This document shows, piece by piece, positions 21,516 through 31,300 of a stretch of 64,000 nucleotides of DNA; position 1 is the stretch's first letter; every line of letters begins with the position of its first letter. Below the pieces are notes generated by a model. That model was not told the DNA's origin. It did not search any database and saw nothing but the letters and a program-made list of their open reading frames with translations. The DNA is taken from positions 100,313-164,312 of the forward strand of contig JBASRE010000014.1 of the NCBI GenBank assembly GCA_049273695.1, written 5' to 3'. The DNA is from UBA11740 sp049273695 (lineage in GTDB: Bacteria > Acidobacteriota > Blastocatellia > Pyrinomonadales > Pyrinomonadaceae). A program made the translations under genes and the position numbers.

Positions 21516-21630
21516 AGAGTGGTCACCAAAAGTAAGAAGTGCAGATGCTTCGGAAGAAGAGGGTTACACTTCCCATCGAAGAGTCGACGCCGATCTGCAC
21601 CAATCCTGCCACTACAGCAGACAACTGCCC

Positions 21631-21876
21631 TTAGCTGGCGCCCGGACCAGCTGTTCGGTCGACTGGGTCACAACCAGGCGGATCGGGTATGGCGACAGTG
21701 GCGCTGATTTGATCGGCCTCGTTGAGAAAGCGCTCAACGTTGTCAACATGCACAGCATTCGGGCCGGATGCCCTCAGAGCTGCGACTACTTCTTTGAGAG
21801 CGGCTACCAGTCTCCAATCTACCTGACAAAGCCGGCCGTTAATTTGTTTTTGGTTTTTCCATGCAGTTTCGCTCAT
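21631..21876 (-). CDS. Small protein of unknown function
   Basis: An 81-residue product from ATG 21876, chosen because AAGGAG lies 6 bases upstream; the open frame continues further up without a good start. The sequence is helical in the middle (VDWRLVAALKEVVAAL) and ends in a short Pro/Gly-rich tail with one cysteine. No known domain is recognised. It converges with the kinase gene. Confidence 0.5.
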   Translation of the reverse strand: MSETAWKNQKQINGRLCQVDWRLVAALKEVVAALRASGPNAVHVDNVERFLNEADQISATVAIPDPPGCDPVDRTAGPGAS

Positions 21877-22395
21877 CGTCTTCTCCTTTGTCCGAAAGGG
21901 GGCAAAGCTCATCGAAGTAACCAACGCTTCGGCGAGCGGTTGGAATTCAACACCAAATTGTTATTGGCAAATGCGAGGTTCTGAAAAAACTACGGCTTTA
22001 TGGGCGCGACTTGTATAGCAACACCAAAAGACTGTCAATTGTGTCCTTACGCCAATCTCCTCGGGCCAAGCGCATTCGCTTGTCCGGCGAATTCGCCGCG
22101 TTGTATTTTGCTTCTATCTCTAACGCGCAAGCCACCGGCAAATCCCCTCATTATTTTCACGCTGCCCGAAGCGACAGAGACGCGAAGCAGACTCGGAAGC
22201 GCTACTCGATAGGGGCATGCGCCACAAACGCAAGATTCCATTTCCAAACTTGAGTGTAGGCAGAGTAACCCAAATATCCAGGGTGGGAACCAATAAGTTG
22301 CCAAGGCGGCAAGTTCAAATAACATTAAGGACGAAAACTGAAACACTCGTTGAATCTGACTGAATGTGTCGCGCGTTTTTGCAGGCGAGAAGGTT
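21877..22395. other. Intergenic region
   Basis: The 519 bases between the small leftward gene and the tRNA hold several short open frames but none with a credible start site or recognisable product. A small hairpin (TTGCC/GGCAA) lies near 22298-22312. I see no other structure. Confidence 0.4.
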
Positions 22396-22469
22396 TGGCT
22401 GGGAGGCAGGGACTCGAACCCCGATAGCCAGATCCAGAGTCTGGAGTCCTACCATTGGACGACCTCCCA
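22396..22469 (-). tRNA. tRNA-Gln (anticodon CTG)
   Basis: Read on the minus strand, the 74-base gene folds as a cloverleaf: acceptor TGGGAGG/CCTCCCA, discriminator G and encoded CCA; the anticodon stem CCAGA/TCTGG encloses loop CTCTGGA with anticodon CTG; the T arm is GGGGTTCGAGTCCC. The U-A first pair and anticodon identify glutamine, CAG codon. Confidence 0.95.
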
Positions 22470-22849
22470 GCAGCGAAATCGAATTTACAAGCGCCACGCC
22501 GCCAAAGTCAAACCACATTTCTGACGGTGCGCACGCCGCCGGCGTGCTCTCTCCGGTGTCATCACTCCCACTTCAGCGTGTCACGGTACGCCATTCGATT
22601 TGAAACCCGTATTGGTTCCGGTTCGACGGTTCGTGTGTTCGCCGCGACTTTGCGTTCTTTTGCACGCGTGACGCGTGCGTACCGACGCCGCCGCATAATT
22701 CCTTGCGAACGTGCGCGCTCGCGATATCACGGCAGAGCGAAAAATGTTCTTGCGCCGCAGGGCGACAATCAGCAGAATGATGGGGCGGCGCCCTCTCCGA
22801 TTTGCCGGCTCTTCACGGTCGTCGACTCCAAAGAATCTACTCTGAGAAA
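22470..22849. other. Intergenic region with REP-like halves
   Basis: The 380 bases upstream of the tRNA contain two GC-rich hairpins at 22526-22547 (GGTGCGCACGCC...GGCGTGCT) and 22662-22683 (GCACGCG...CGCGTGCGTACC). They resemble the two halves of the 45-bp palindromic element found inside the gene at 24556-24600. No convincing gene is present. Confidence 0.5.
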
Positions 22850-23140
22850 ATGAGCCAAACAGACCCCGACACTGAATTGGATCGTTTGCGTACTGTCGTT
22901 CAGGATTACGAAAAGAAACTCTCCGAAGCTGCCGAGCTGGTCGCGCGCGTCAGGCATGAGATTAATAATCCACTGGCAGCCTTGTTGGGCCAGGCGCAGT
23001 TACTTTTGCGTGAAGACCTGAGCGAGAAGTCGCGGCGACGCGCGGAAACGATCGAGAGTCAGGCCAAAAGGATCGAACAAATAGTGGGAGAGCTCCGCGC
23101 GGTCCAGGCGCCGCCCCCCGCAGTCAATAATCAAGACTAG
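22850..23140 (+). CDS. Stand-alone HisKA-like dimerisation/phosphoacceptor protein
   Basis: The 96-residue product starts with a short coiled coil and contains a histidine kinase H-box, ARVRHEINNPLAALLGQAQL, followed by the second helix ETIESQAKRIEQIVGELRAV. This is the complete HisKA four-helix half, but no ATP-binding HATPase domain follows: the frame stops at 23140 and the next gene is on the other strand. It could be a phosphotransfer or dimerisation partner for another kinase. ATG 22850 is used because the region upstream of it is not protein-like. Confidence 0.65.
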   Translation: MSQTDPDTELDRLRTVVQDYEKKLSEAAELVARVRHEINNPLAALLGQAQLLLREDLSEKSRRRAETIESQAKRIEQIVGELRAVQAPPPAVNNQD

Positions 23141-23155
23141 CCCGTTCGCTGCCGT

Positions 23156-23854
23156 CTAAGCGAGATCAAACAAAAGCACTTCTGCTTCGTCGTTAACCGC
23201 GAGTCGCAGTTGATGCTCGTGACTGACCGCGGCGCCGTCGCCTTGCTTTAACTCGTGCCCGTTCACGTTGAGGTTTCCGCGCGCGACTTGAATCCAGGCG
23301 TAACGTTGGTCAGACAGCGTGTGCTCAATCGATGAGCCGGGTGGGAAGATCGTCGCGTACAGACGCGCGTCTTGCTGAATCGTTACTGAGCCGTCGCGGC
23401 CATCTTCTGATGCCACCAAACGCAAGCCCCCGCGACGCTCTTCTTCCGAAAAGAATTTCTGTTCATAGCCGGGCGGCAGATTTCGCGCCCGCGGCATGAT
23501 CCAAATTTGCAGCAGATGCACCGCCTCAGTCTCTGACGGATTGAATTCGCTGTGCGCAACGCCGGTGCCGGCGCTCATGCGCTGCACATCGCCGGGACGA
23601 ATGACTGAGCCATTGCCCATGCTGTCGCGATGCTCCAGCTCGCCCGAGAGAATGTACGTGATGATTTCCATGTCGCGGTGCGAGTGCGTCGGAAAACCTT
23701 TCGCCGAAGCGACCCGGTCTTCGTTGATGACGCGCAGGCTGCGAAAGTGCATGTGCGCCGGATCGTAATACTGGTCGAACGAGAAGGTGTGATAGGTGTC
23801 GAGCCAGCCCAGATCAAAGTGGCCGCGTTCTTCTGATTTGCGAATTTTAATCAT
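23156..23854 (-). CDS. Pirin family protein (quercetinase-like, YhhW type)
   Basis: The 232-residue bicupin shows the pirin N-terminal motif SFDQYYDPAHMHFRSLRVIN, the metal ligands in GFPTHSHRDMEIITYILSGE, and the segment RMSAGTGVAHSEFNPSE. The first cupin His set and Glu are present, so metal binding and quercetin 2,3-dioxygenase-type chemistry are possible; the physiological substrate is generally unknown. It converges with the HisKA-like gene, with 15 bases between stops. Three tandem hairpins lie upstream at 23871-23957. Confidence 0.92.
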   Translation of the reverse strand: MIKIRKSEERGHFDLGWLDTYHTFSFDQYYDPAHMHFRSLRVINEDRVASAKGFPTHSHRDMEIITYILSGELEHRDSMGNGSVIRPGDVQRMSAGTGVAHSEFNPSETEAVHLLQIWIMPRARNLPPGYEQKFFSEEERRGGLRLVASEDGRDGSVTIQQDARLYATIFPPGSSIEHTLSDQRYAWIQVARGNLNVNGHELKQGDGAAVSHEHQLRLAVNDEAEVLLFDLA

Positions 23855-23870
23855 TTTGGAGCGCCTTCTT

Positions 23871-23957
23871 CGTCCGCGTCAGCGGACGTTTGACGGTAGC
23901 CCAGCGCTTCAGCGCTGGGTTTGCGGTCCTAAAAATACGTTAGCCCGCGAAGCGGGC
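23871..23957. repeat. Cluster of three GC-rich hairpins (REP/BIME-like)
   Basis: Three near-perfect hairpins stand in tandem: CGTCCGC/GCGGACG (23871-23888), AGCCCAGCGCT/AGCGCTGGGT (23898-23920) and GCCCGC/GCGGGC (23943-23957). They fill the spacer between the pirin gene and the MobB-like gene and look like a bacterial interspersed mosaic element. Confidence 0.65.
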
Positions 23958-23970
23958 GACAGATCTCTGT

Positions 23971-24699
23971 TTAGATAACGCCGATTTCTGCCGCCATGGG
24001 TTCTGTTTTGATTGGATTGTGATGCAACGACAGAATCGCCTCAATCAACTTAGAAAGGTCGTCTCGCGTAAAGATCGGAAGCGCGCCCGTTTCCAATTCG
24101 ATCGATAGCCCTCTCCGCCAATCCTCAAAACGTTTAAGGGCCGTGTCCCGATCTGAATCGTCGATTGTCGATAGATACATCGCGTCAGCCTTTGCCAGGA
24201 TTCTCTTGGATGATGCCTTCAATTTGTTGTCGCCCGCACGCGCGCACATGATCGCGTAATCCGCCTGGACATAGTCGAGAAAGCTGTTGCCTTCGACGAT
24301 CACGCCGGCGGATTGCACGCGCGATAACGCTTCGTTGATTCCGGCTTCGACCTGCTCTTCGCCGACGATGACCCAATGCACGTTCACCGCACCGGCGTCC
24401 CAAAAGCGTCCCGTATCTTTTCCTTTTTCGTAATTCGCTTCCCGTCCCGAACGAATCAGCGGCTCATCTTGCAACAGCTCGCTGACGCAACAGCCGTTTG
24501 GATCTTTGCCGCACGAACGGTAGTGGCCACGCGTGAGCTTGATCGCTTCCCAGCCGGTACGCACGCCGCTGGCGTGCTGCATGCCGGAGGCATGCGTACC
24601 TATCGACAGTCGTTCAAGCAATTCACACACGAGCGTCGTCTTGCCCGTGTTGGACGACAGGCCGCTGACCGCGACGATAATGGGATGGCGATCCTTCAT
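23971..24699 (-). CDS. MobB-like P-loop NTPase with in-frame palindromic insertion
   Basis: The 242-residue protein has a Walker A loop GLSSNTGKTTLV (residues 13-24) and then WEAIKLTRGHY, the arrangement of MobB, a GTPase that assists molybdenum cofactor guanylylation. Between helix 1 and strand 2, residues 34-48 are encoded exactly by a 45-bp palindromic element (24556-24600); deleting it gives a normal MobB-like junction, ERLSIGWEAIKL. A cysteine-rich stretch (SCGKDPNGCC) may bind metal. The next gene but one on the same strand encodes a molybdopterin oxidoreductase, which supports the assignment. The MobB call is an inference; it may be another P-loop family. Confidence 0.6.
   Translation of the reverse strand: MKDRHPIIVAVSGLSSNTGKTTLVCELLERLSIGTHASGMQHASGVRTGWEAIKLTRGHYRSCGKDPNGCCVSELLQDEPLIRSGREANYEKGKDTGRFWDAGAVNVHWVIVGEEQVEAGINEALSRVQSAGVIVEGNSFLDYVQADYAIMCARAGDNKLKASSKRILAKADAMYLSTIDDSDRDTALKRFEDWRRGLSIELETGALPIFTRDDLSKLIEAILSLHHNPIKTEPMAAEIGVI
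24556..24600. repeat. 45-bp two-hairpin palindromic element inside a coding sequence
   Basis: The ends GGTACGCA and TGCGTACC are inverted repeats; inside lie two hairpins, GCACGCC/GGCGTGC and GCATGCC/GGCATGC. The element is 45 bases, codon phase is kept, and it encodes 15 residues of the MobB-like protein. Confidence 0.8.
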
Positions 24700-24722
24700 T
24701 TTTGGGTAACGAGTTTTCGAAG

Positions 24723-24844
24723 GCCCGTTAGGGCCTAATGTTTATAGAATCCAAACGCTGACTAAATCATTAGCTCCTTTAGGAGCGAAATCTTACGCTC
24801 CTAAAGGAGCTTAAGATCTCAAAACGTCTTATGGCTATAAACAT
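24723..24844. repeat. Compound palindromic repeat
   Basis: Between two leftward genes lie GGCCC/GGGCC (24723-24735), a 10-bp inverted pair ATGTTTATAG (24738-24747) and CTATAAACAT (24835-24844), and between these two GCTCCT-rich hairpins (AGCTCCTTTAGGAGC and GCTCCTAAAGGAGC). The nested arrangement suggests a mobile palindromic element rather than a terminator. Confidence 0.65.
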
Positions 24845-24862
24845 CTCGCTCCTACGGACGAA

Positions 24863-25324
24863 CTAACCACTCGCTTCAACCAGAATTCTTGTCAACTTTT
24901 CCAGCCCGTCACCATCGAGCGTATCGAACCTTCCGATCAAGGGGCTGTCGAGATCGAGCACGGCTATCAGTTTAGACCCTTTCATCACTGGAACCACGAT
25001 CTCCGAGTTCGAAGCGCTGTCGCAGGCGATATGGCCCGGAAACTCGTGTACGTTCGGCACGATTACCGTTTCGCATTTCGCCGCGCCGGCGCCGCACACA
25101 CCCTGACCAATCTTGATTCTGACGCAAGCTGGTTGGCCCTGGAACGGTCCCAGCACCAGCTCGTCTTCTTTAGCAAAATAGAATCCTGCCCAATTCACGT
25201 CAGGCAACGAATGAAAAAGCAGGGAAGAGAAGTTCGCTGCGTTCGCGATCAGATCGCGTTCACCGGCAAGCAGAGCAGAGAGTTGCGCCGCGAGTTGATC
25301 GTAACGTTCGGACTTTGTGTCCAT
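24863..25324 (-). CDS. Free methionine-(R)-sulfoxide reductase (GAF domain)
   Basis: The 153-residue GAF protein matches fRMsr, which reduces free Met-R-sulfoxide. The catalytic region is present with its three cysteines: ACVRIKIGQGVCGAGAA and GHIACDSASNSEIVVPV, plus the conserved VLDLDSP strand. The protein should be a cytosolic oxidative-stress enzyme recycled by thioredoxin. It lies between the MobB-like gene and the molybdoenzyme gene on the same strand, separated from the former by a repeat, so an operon is uncertain. Confidence 0.9.
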   Translation of the reverse strand: MDTKSERYDQLAAQLSALLAGERDLIANAANFSSLLFHSLPDVNWAGFYFAKEDELVLGPFQGQPACVRIKIGQGVCGAGAAKCETVIVPNVHEFPGHIACDSASNSEIVVPVMKGSKLIAVLDLDSPLIGRFDTLDGDGLEKLTRILVEASG

Positions 25325-25357
25325 AAGAATTCATTGACAGGATTCACATGACTTCAG

Positions 25358-27709
25358 CTAATCATGTAAATCCTGTCCCGTTGATCGCCGAATGCTAATC
25401 ACCACGCTCTTCGAGGCGGGCGTGTGGCTCTTGTCCGCGAAGTGCCGCAGCGGCACGAGCACGTTCGCTTCCGGAAAGTACGTGGCGGCGCAGCGACGCG
25501 GAATTGCGTAAGGCACGACCGTGAATTGCCGTGCGATGCGTTCTTCACCATCGAAGTGACTGACAAGATCGACAGCTTGGCCGTCTTTCAACTGTGACGA
25601 ACGGATGTCTTCAGGGTTAAGGAAAACCACGCGGCGGCCATTGTGAATCCCGCGATAACGATCGTCGAGGCCGTAGATCGTCGTATTGAATTGATCGTGG
25701 CTCCGCATCGTCATCATCAGAAACTGATCCGGCTGCAAATTAATTTCCGGGAGGGGATGAACGGTGAAGTGCGCTTTACCATCTTGCGTGATGAACTCAC
25801 GGTCGCGAATTGGATTCGGCAGATAGAAGCCGCCCGGTTGTCGCACGCGCGCATTGTAATCGTCGAAATCCGGAATCACGTGCTCGATGTGTTCGCGGAT
25901 GCGATCGTAATCACCAATCAGAGCGTCCCAATCAACTGTACTCCTGCTGCCGAGAGTCGCTTTCGCCAGGCCGGCGACAATCGCCGGCTCACTCAACAGA
26001 TGTTCCGACGCAGGTTCCAAACGACCGCGCCACTGTTCGACTACAGCCATCGAATTCTCCGTCGTCACAAATTGCGGCCCGGTCGCCTGCTGATCAATTT
26101 CAGTGCGACCGAGACATGGCAGAATCAAGGCAGTCTGCCCTGTGATCAAATGCGCGCGATTGAGCTTTGTCGAAACGTGCGCGGTCAGACGACAACGTCG
26201 CAAGGCTTCAGCCGTGAATTCTGTGTCCGGCGTAGCGGAGAGAAAATTTCCGCCCAACGCGAAGAAAACTTTAGCCGAATGGTCGTGCATCGCCTGAATC
26301 GCATGCACAGTGTCCAGGCCGTGATGTCGCGGCGGGCTAAAACTAAATTCCTTCTCCAAGCTGTCGAGGAATTGCGTGGTTGGCTGCTCCCAAATGCCCA
26401 TCGTGCGATCGCCCTGCACGTTGCTGTGGCCGCGCACCGGACAAAGCCCCGCACCTGGTTTGCCCATCTGTCCGCGCAGCAACATTAGATTGACGATCTC
26501 CTGTATGTTGCCGACCGCGTTCTTGTGCTGGGTCAAGCCCATCGCCCAACAGAAAATCACTCGTTCAGATTCAAGGAAGACACGCGCCGCTTCTTCGATC
26601 TGCGCCTTCGTGATGCCTGATTGTTCGACGATGTCGTTGAGCTGAACATGACGCAACGCTTGCCGGAACTCTTCGAAACCCGTCGTGTACTGTCTTATGA
26701 AATCGTGATCGAGAACCTGGCCCGGTCGACGGTCTTCGGCATCAAGGACTTCCTTCATGATGCCTTTCAGCAAAGCGACGTCGCCGTTGATGCGCACCTG
26801 CAGAAACAAATCGGCCAGCTTCGTCCCGCTGCCAAGCCAGTTCCAAACCTCCTGCGGATGTTTGAAGCGCGTGAGGCCGGCTTCCGGCAGCGGGTTAATA
26901 TGCACAATTTTGCAGCCGCGACGTTTTGCGGCCAGCAGCGTGGATAGCATGCGCGGATGATTCGTGCCCGGGTTTTGCCCGATGACAAAGATCGCGTCGC
27001 TCAGGGTGAAGTCTTCAAGCGTTACCGTACCTTTACCGAAGCCGAGCGTCTCTTTCATTCCCGTTCCGCTCGACTCATGACACATGTTTGAGCAATCAGG
27101 GAGATTGTTAGTTCCGAACTGGCGCACGAAGAGCTGATACAGAAACGCCGCTTCGTTGCTGGTGCGGCCTGATGTGTAGAAGATCGCTTCGTCAGGCGAC
27201 GCGAGCGCATTCAGCTCATTCGCAATGAGCGCGAAAGCGTCCGTCCAATCAATAGCTTCATAATGCTGCGCGCCGTCGCGCCGTATCATCGGCTGCGTAA
27301 GGCGGCCTTGTTGGTTTAGCCAGAGATCCGTCTGCTCTGCCAACTCGTGAACGCTCCACTTCGCGAAGAACTCCGGCGTGACACGTTTCGTGGTTGCTTC
27401 ATCGGCGACGTGCTTCGCGCCTTCCTCGCAGAACTCAAAATGCGAACGCCCGCTGTCAGGCTCAGGCCAGGCGCAGCCGGGACAATCGATCCCATTCGGC
27501 TGATTCAGCTGCAACAACGTTCGCGCGCCGCGCACGACACCCATTTCGCTTAACGCGAAACGTGCGGCGGTAAGAGCAGACGCCACGCCCCCGGCAGCTT
27601 TGCTGATTGGTTTGACGTCAGGCGGCGCCGGCTCAACCGGCGGTTGAGCGCTTGCTATCGCCTGGTCGGAAGACTGAGGCGCGTCGTCGTCGATTTTTGA
27701 TTGAGCCAC
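25358..27709 (-). CDS. Formate dehydrogenase-like molybdopterin oxidoreductase (FdhF/YdeP type)
   Basis: The 783-residue protein belongs to the 'alpha (molybdopterin) subunit' family related to YdeP. It shows GIDCPGCAWPEPD near the N-terminus, YTSGRTSNEAAFLYQLFVR, CHESSGTGMKETLGFGKGTV, VIGQNPGTNHPRML and a C-terminal molydopterin dinucleotide-binding domain (TMRSHDQFNTTIYGLDDRYRG). No twin-arginine signal is visible, so it is probably cytoplasmic. The substrate and any electron-transfer subunit are unknown; none is encoded next door. A MobB-like gene downstream fits cofactor supply. Confidence 0.9.
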   Translation of the reverse strand: MAQSKIDDDAPQSSDQAIASAQPPVEPAPPDVKPISKAAGGVASALTAARFALSEMGVVRGARTLLQLNQPNGIDCPGCAWPEPDSGRSHFEFCEEGAKHVADEATTKRVTPEFFAKWSVHELAEQTDLWLNQQGRLTQPMIRRDGAQHYEAIDWTDAFALIANELNALASPDEAIFYTSGRTSNEAAFLYQLFVRQFGTNNLPDCSNMCHESSGTGMKETLGFGKGTVTLEDFTLSDAIFVIGQNPGTNHPRMLSTLLAAKRRGCKIVHINPLPEAGLTRFKHPQEVWNWLGSGTKLADLFLQVRINGDVALLKGIMKEVLDAEDRRPGQVLDHDFIRQYTTGFEEFRQALRHVQLNDIVEQSGITKAQIEEAARVFLESERVIFCWAMGLTQHKNAVGNIQEIVNLMLLRGQMGKPGAGLCPVRGHSNVQGDRTMGIWEQPTTQFLDSLEKEFSFSPPRHHGLDTVHAIQAMHDHSAKVFFALGGNFLSATPDTEFTAEALRRCRLTAHVSTKLNRAHLITGQTALILPCLGRTEIDQQATGPQFVTTENSMAVVEQWRGRLEPASEHLLSEPAIVAGLAKATLGSRSTVDWDALIGDYDRIREHIEHVIPDFDDYNARVRQPGGFYLPNPIRDREFITQDGKAHFTVHPLPEINLQPDQFLMMTMRSHDQFNTTIYGLDDRYRGIHNGRRVVFLNPEDIRSSQLKDGQAVDLVSHFDGEERIARQFTVVPYAIPRRCAATYFPEANVLVPLRHFADKSHTPASKSVVISIRRSTGQDLHD

Positions 27710-27761
27710 GGGTGTTAGGCTTTCAACGAATTGTTGGGCCGCTGCTGTTAGAGATCAACCA

Positions 27762-28211
27762 TCAATAAAAGGTGTCGTATCTCGTGGCCCGCCACGTTCC
27801 ATTGTTTTCAACGTCGATCCACGCCAAAGAACTCCCAGGCTTTCCTTCGCTACCGGGCCGATTTACGTCATAAATCAACTGCGTTTTCCGGCCGTCGCCT
27901 TTGCGGTCCATGAGATTCCAGGATTCAATCGGATATTTGTTTTCTCGTTCGCAGAGGTATTTAATCCGCTCTGAATCGAGCTGCTGAACGGACAAAGCAC
28001 TTCGGCAGTCACGGGCCTTTAGACCTTGAAGCACAACCTCGGCTTGACGCTCTGGTTCATGGTCGCGAAGCGGATTCAAGATGACAAAAGCACTGTAGTT
28101 ACCAGCGGCCTGGTCGACGTAGCGGTATATCACTGGATTCGAGCGCGTGAAAAAAAGGTACCCTGCCAAGCCAAGCAGAACTGCCAGAACTACAATGAGG
28201 ACTCGTTTCAT
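27762..28211 (-). CDS. Membrane-anchored protein of unknown function
   Basis: The 149-residue product from ATG 28211 begins with a single hydrophobic segment (VLIVVLAVLLGLAGYLFF), an anchor or uncleaved signal, followed by about 125 residues facing outward. Three cysteines occur in the outer part. An upstream start at 28289 adds non-conserved residues and is less likely. The family is not recognised. It is divergent from the M14 peptidase gene. Confidence 0.55.
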   Translation of the reverse strand: MKRVLIVVLAVLLGLAGYLFFTRSNPVIYRYVDQAAGNYSAFVILNPLRDHEPERQAEVVLQGLKARDCRSALSVQQLDSERIKYLCERENKYPIESWNLMDRKGDGRKTQLIYDVNRPGSEGKPGSSLAWIDVENNGTWRATRYDTFY

Positions 28212-28388
28212 AAATCGTCGTGACAGATTCAAGGTCCAACAAGATTCTAGGTAGCGCAATTCACTTTTGCAAAAGGGGCCCGAGCGCATGATTGACTTGT
28301 CTCACCGTTTAGCTTAAAAGCATCTTCTTCTCTTAAAGTCGGTCAGTTCTCAAAAGCTTTCATGTCGCAGAGCCTTCAAGGAGTTCAA

Positions 28389-31300
28389 ATGAACCTTAGA
28401 CGCATCAGCATCTCGTTGGGCGCAAGCCTTCTCTTCATCATCGCCGCGGCGTTGACCGCGCACGCACAGGTTAACTACACGCGCGACGCTAACCAGCCGA
28501 CGGACGAGGAATACACGCGCAAGATCGCCGAATACACGACCGAAAAGTTTTTCAACTCACCGCTGACCGATTATTTACCCGCGTCGCCGAACGTGCCGAC
28601 TCCGAAAACCGTCCTCGGCGATGTCGCTGGCGCCCCAGAGAAATTGCCGTACTCGGAAGAGATCTATCGCTATATGCGCATGCTCGAGAAAGCGAGCCCG
28701 CGGGTGAAGGTGTATTCGATCGGCACAACGGAAGAAGGCCGCGAGATGATTGCCGTGGCGATCGCTTCTGAGTCGCTGCTGGCGCGCCTCGACGAGAACC
28801 GTGCGCGACTTAACAAGCTGGCTGACCCGCGCACGATCAACATGAACGATGCTGAAGCCGATCGACTGGTGGCGGACACGTTTCCGATTTACTACATCAC
28901 CGGCACGATCCACTCAACCGAAACCGGTTCGCCAACTGCGCTGATGGAATTGGCTTATCGTCTGGCGGTCGATGATAGTCCTTACATCAAAGCCATTCGC
29001 GACGGAATGGTGACGCTGATCACGCCGGTCGTTGAGGTTGATGGCCGCGATCGCATGGTCGATGTTTACAACTGGCATCTCGCGAACCCGGGAAAGAACT
29101 GGCCAAACCTGCTGTATTGGGGTCATTACGTGGCGCACGACAACAATCGTGATGCGATGGGTTTGTCGCTGAAACTGACGCGCAACGTGCTCAACACCTA
29201 TCTCACCTGGAAGCCGCAGGTGCTGCACGATCTGCATGAGTCGGTTCCTTATCTCTACGACAACACAATTGGTGACGGGCCGTACAACGCCTGGGTCGAT
29301 CCGATCCTGACGGATGAGTGGCAGATGATCGGCTGGCAGAACGTTTCTGAGATGACGAAGTTCGGCATGCCCGGAGTGTTTGCGCACGGCACGTTCGATA
29401 CCTGGTCGCCGGGTTATCTGATGTTCATCGCGGCGACCCATAACGGCATCAGCCGTCTGTATGAAACTTTCGGCAACGCCGGCGCCGATACTTTGGTGCG
29501 CACACTTTCGCCCAGCGATTACGAACGGACCTGGTACAAACAGAATCCGCCGCTTCCGCGTGCGCGTTGGTCGCAGCGTAACAACAACAATTATCAGCAG
29601 ACGGCGCTGCTCATCTCGCTGGATAACTTCAACCGAAACAGCAAACTGTTTCTTAAAAACTTCTACTTAAAATCGAAGCGGTCGGTCGAAAAGCCGAAGA
29701 ACGAAGGACCGGCGGCCTACGTTTTCCCGAGCGATGATCCGCGACCGGGCAATCAAGCGACGATCCTGCGAGTGCTGCAAGCGCAGGGCTGCGAAGTTCA
29801 TCGCGCGACTGCGCCGTTCACGGTGAGCGTGAGAAGGAGAGCCAGTAGCCGCGGCGGTGCTCCCCGTGTCACAGAAGCGACTGTTACCGCCTCGCCGAAT
29901 CCAGCCGCGACGCCTTCCGACGCTGTTCCGCGGGCGTCGGCGAGTCCCTCGCCTGCGACTGTCACGCCGAGACCGCCTGATACCGAATCGCGCACCTTCC
30001 CGGCCGGCAGTTATCTCGTGCGCATGGATCAGCCTTACAGCCGCATCGCCGACGCGTTGCTCGACTATCAATATTGGAGTCCACGCGATCCGCAACAGAA
30101 TGTTTACGATGACACCGGCTGGACGTTCGGCGAACTCGGCAACATTCAAGTCGTGCGCGTGACCGACGCCAAGGTTCTAAACGCGGCGATGGATCGCGTC
30201 ACCGGTGAAGTCCGCGCGGCCGGCGGCGTGACGGGCAACGGATCGATCTACATCGTCAATGCGAACGCTGACAACAGTCTGATTACGCTGCGCTATCGCT
30301 TGCGCCGAGCTTCGTTCGACGCCGCGGAAGAGCCCTTCGAAGCGGCGGGAAAGAAATTCAATCGCGGGTCGTTCATCATTCGTAATGCCTCGGCGGATGA
30401 AGTTAACAAAGCTACGTCTGAACTCGGGCTTCAAGCGTTCGCCATCGCAACCGCGCCGACCGTGAAGACTCATCCGGTGAAAGCCGCTCGCGTGGCGATC
30501 ATGCACACATGGTTGAGCACGCAGGACGAAGGTTGGTGGCGGCTGGCATTTGATCAGATGGGGGTGCCGTTCGATTACATCAGCACGCAGGACGTCGCGA
30601 AGGACAACGACCTGAACAGAAAATACGACGTGATTATCTTTGGGCCCGGCGGCGGCAACATCAATGCAGTCATTCAAGGCCGGCCGATGTACGGGAATCC
30701 GATCCCGTGGAAAACCACCTCATTGACGCCCAATATCGGCAAGATCGATTCGACCGATGACATTCGTCCGGGTCTCGGCTTCACCGGCGTACTGAACCTT
30801 CAGAATTTTGTGAAGAACGGCGGCGTGTTCATTGGCTCTGACGATTCAGCGGACTTTGCGGTCTCTTCGGGTTTCACTCCGGGCGTTTCGATTCAGCGCT
30901 CAACCCGCCTGCGCGCTATCGGGATAGTGGCGAAGACCCGCATGGTTGATTCATCGAGTCCGATTGCTTATGGCTATGGCGACACGCTTTCCGTTTATAC
31001 CTTCAACGGGCCAATCTTCAACATAAGTAATGTTGCAGGTGGAGGCGGCGGCCGCCGCGCCGGCGGAGGACAACGCGCTACGGGCCGCGGCACTGCCGAT
31101 GATCCGGATGTTGTCCAAGGCCGTCCGCCCGCGGAACTGCCTGAGCCACCGCCGCCAGTCGAAGTCTGGGAAGCTGCGCCGGTTCCGGAAGAGCAACGTC
31201 GCAATCTAATTGGCTTGATTCCGCCGGCACAACGTCCGCGCGTGATTCTTCGTTGGGGTGACGCGCGTGAGTTGCTCGTTTCAGGACTGCTCGACGGCGG

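Noticed and set aside
21499..21984. A 161-codon plus-strand frame after the kinase
   Set aside because: It overlaps the better-supported minus-strand gene, starts inside the kinase gene and has no recognisable sequence or ribosome-binding site.
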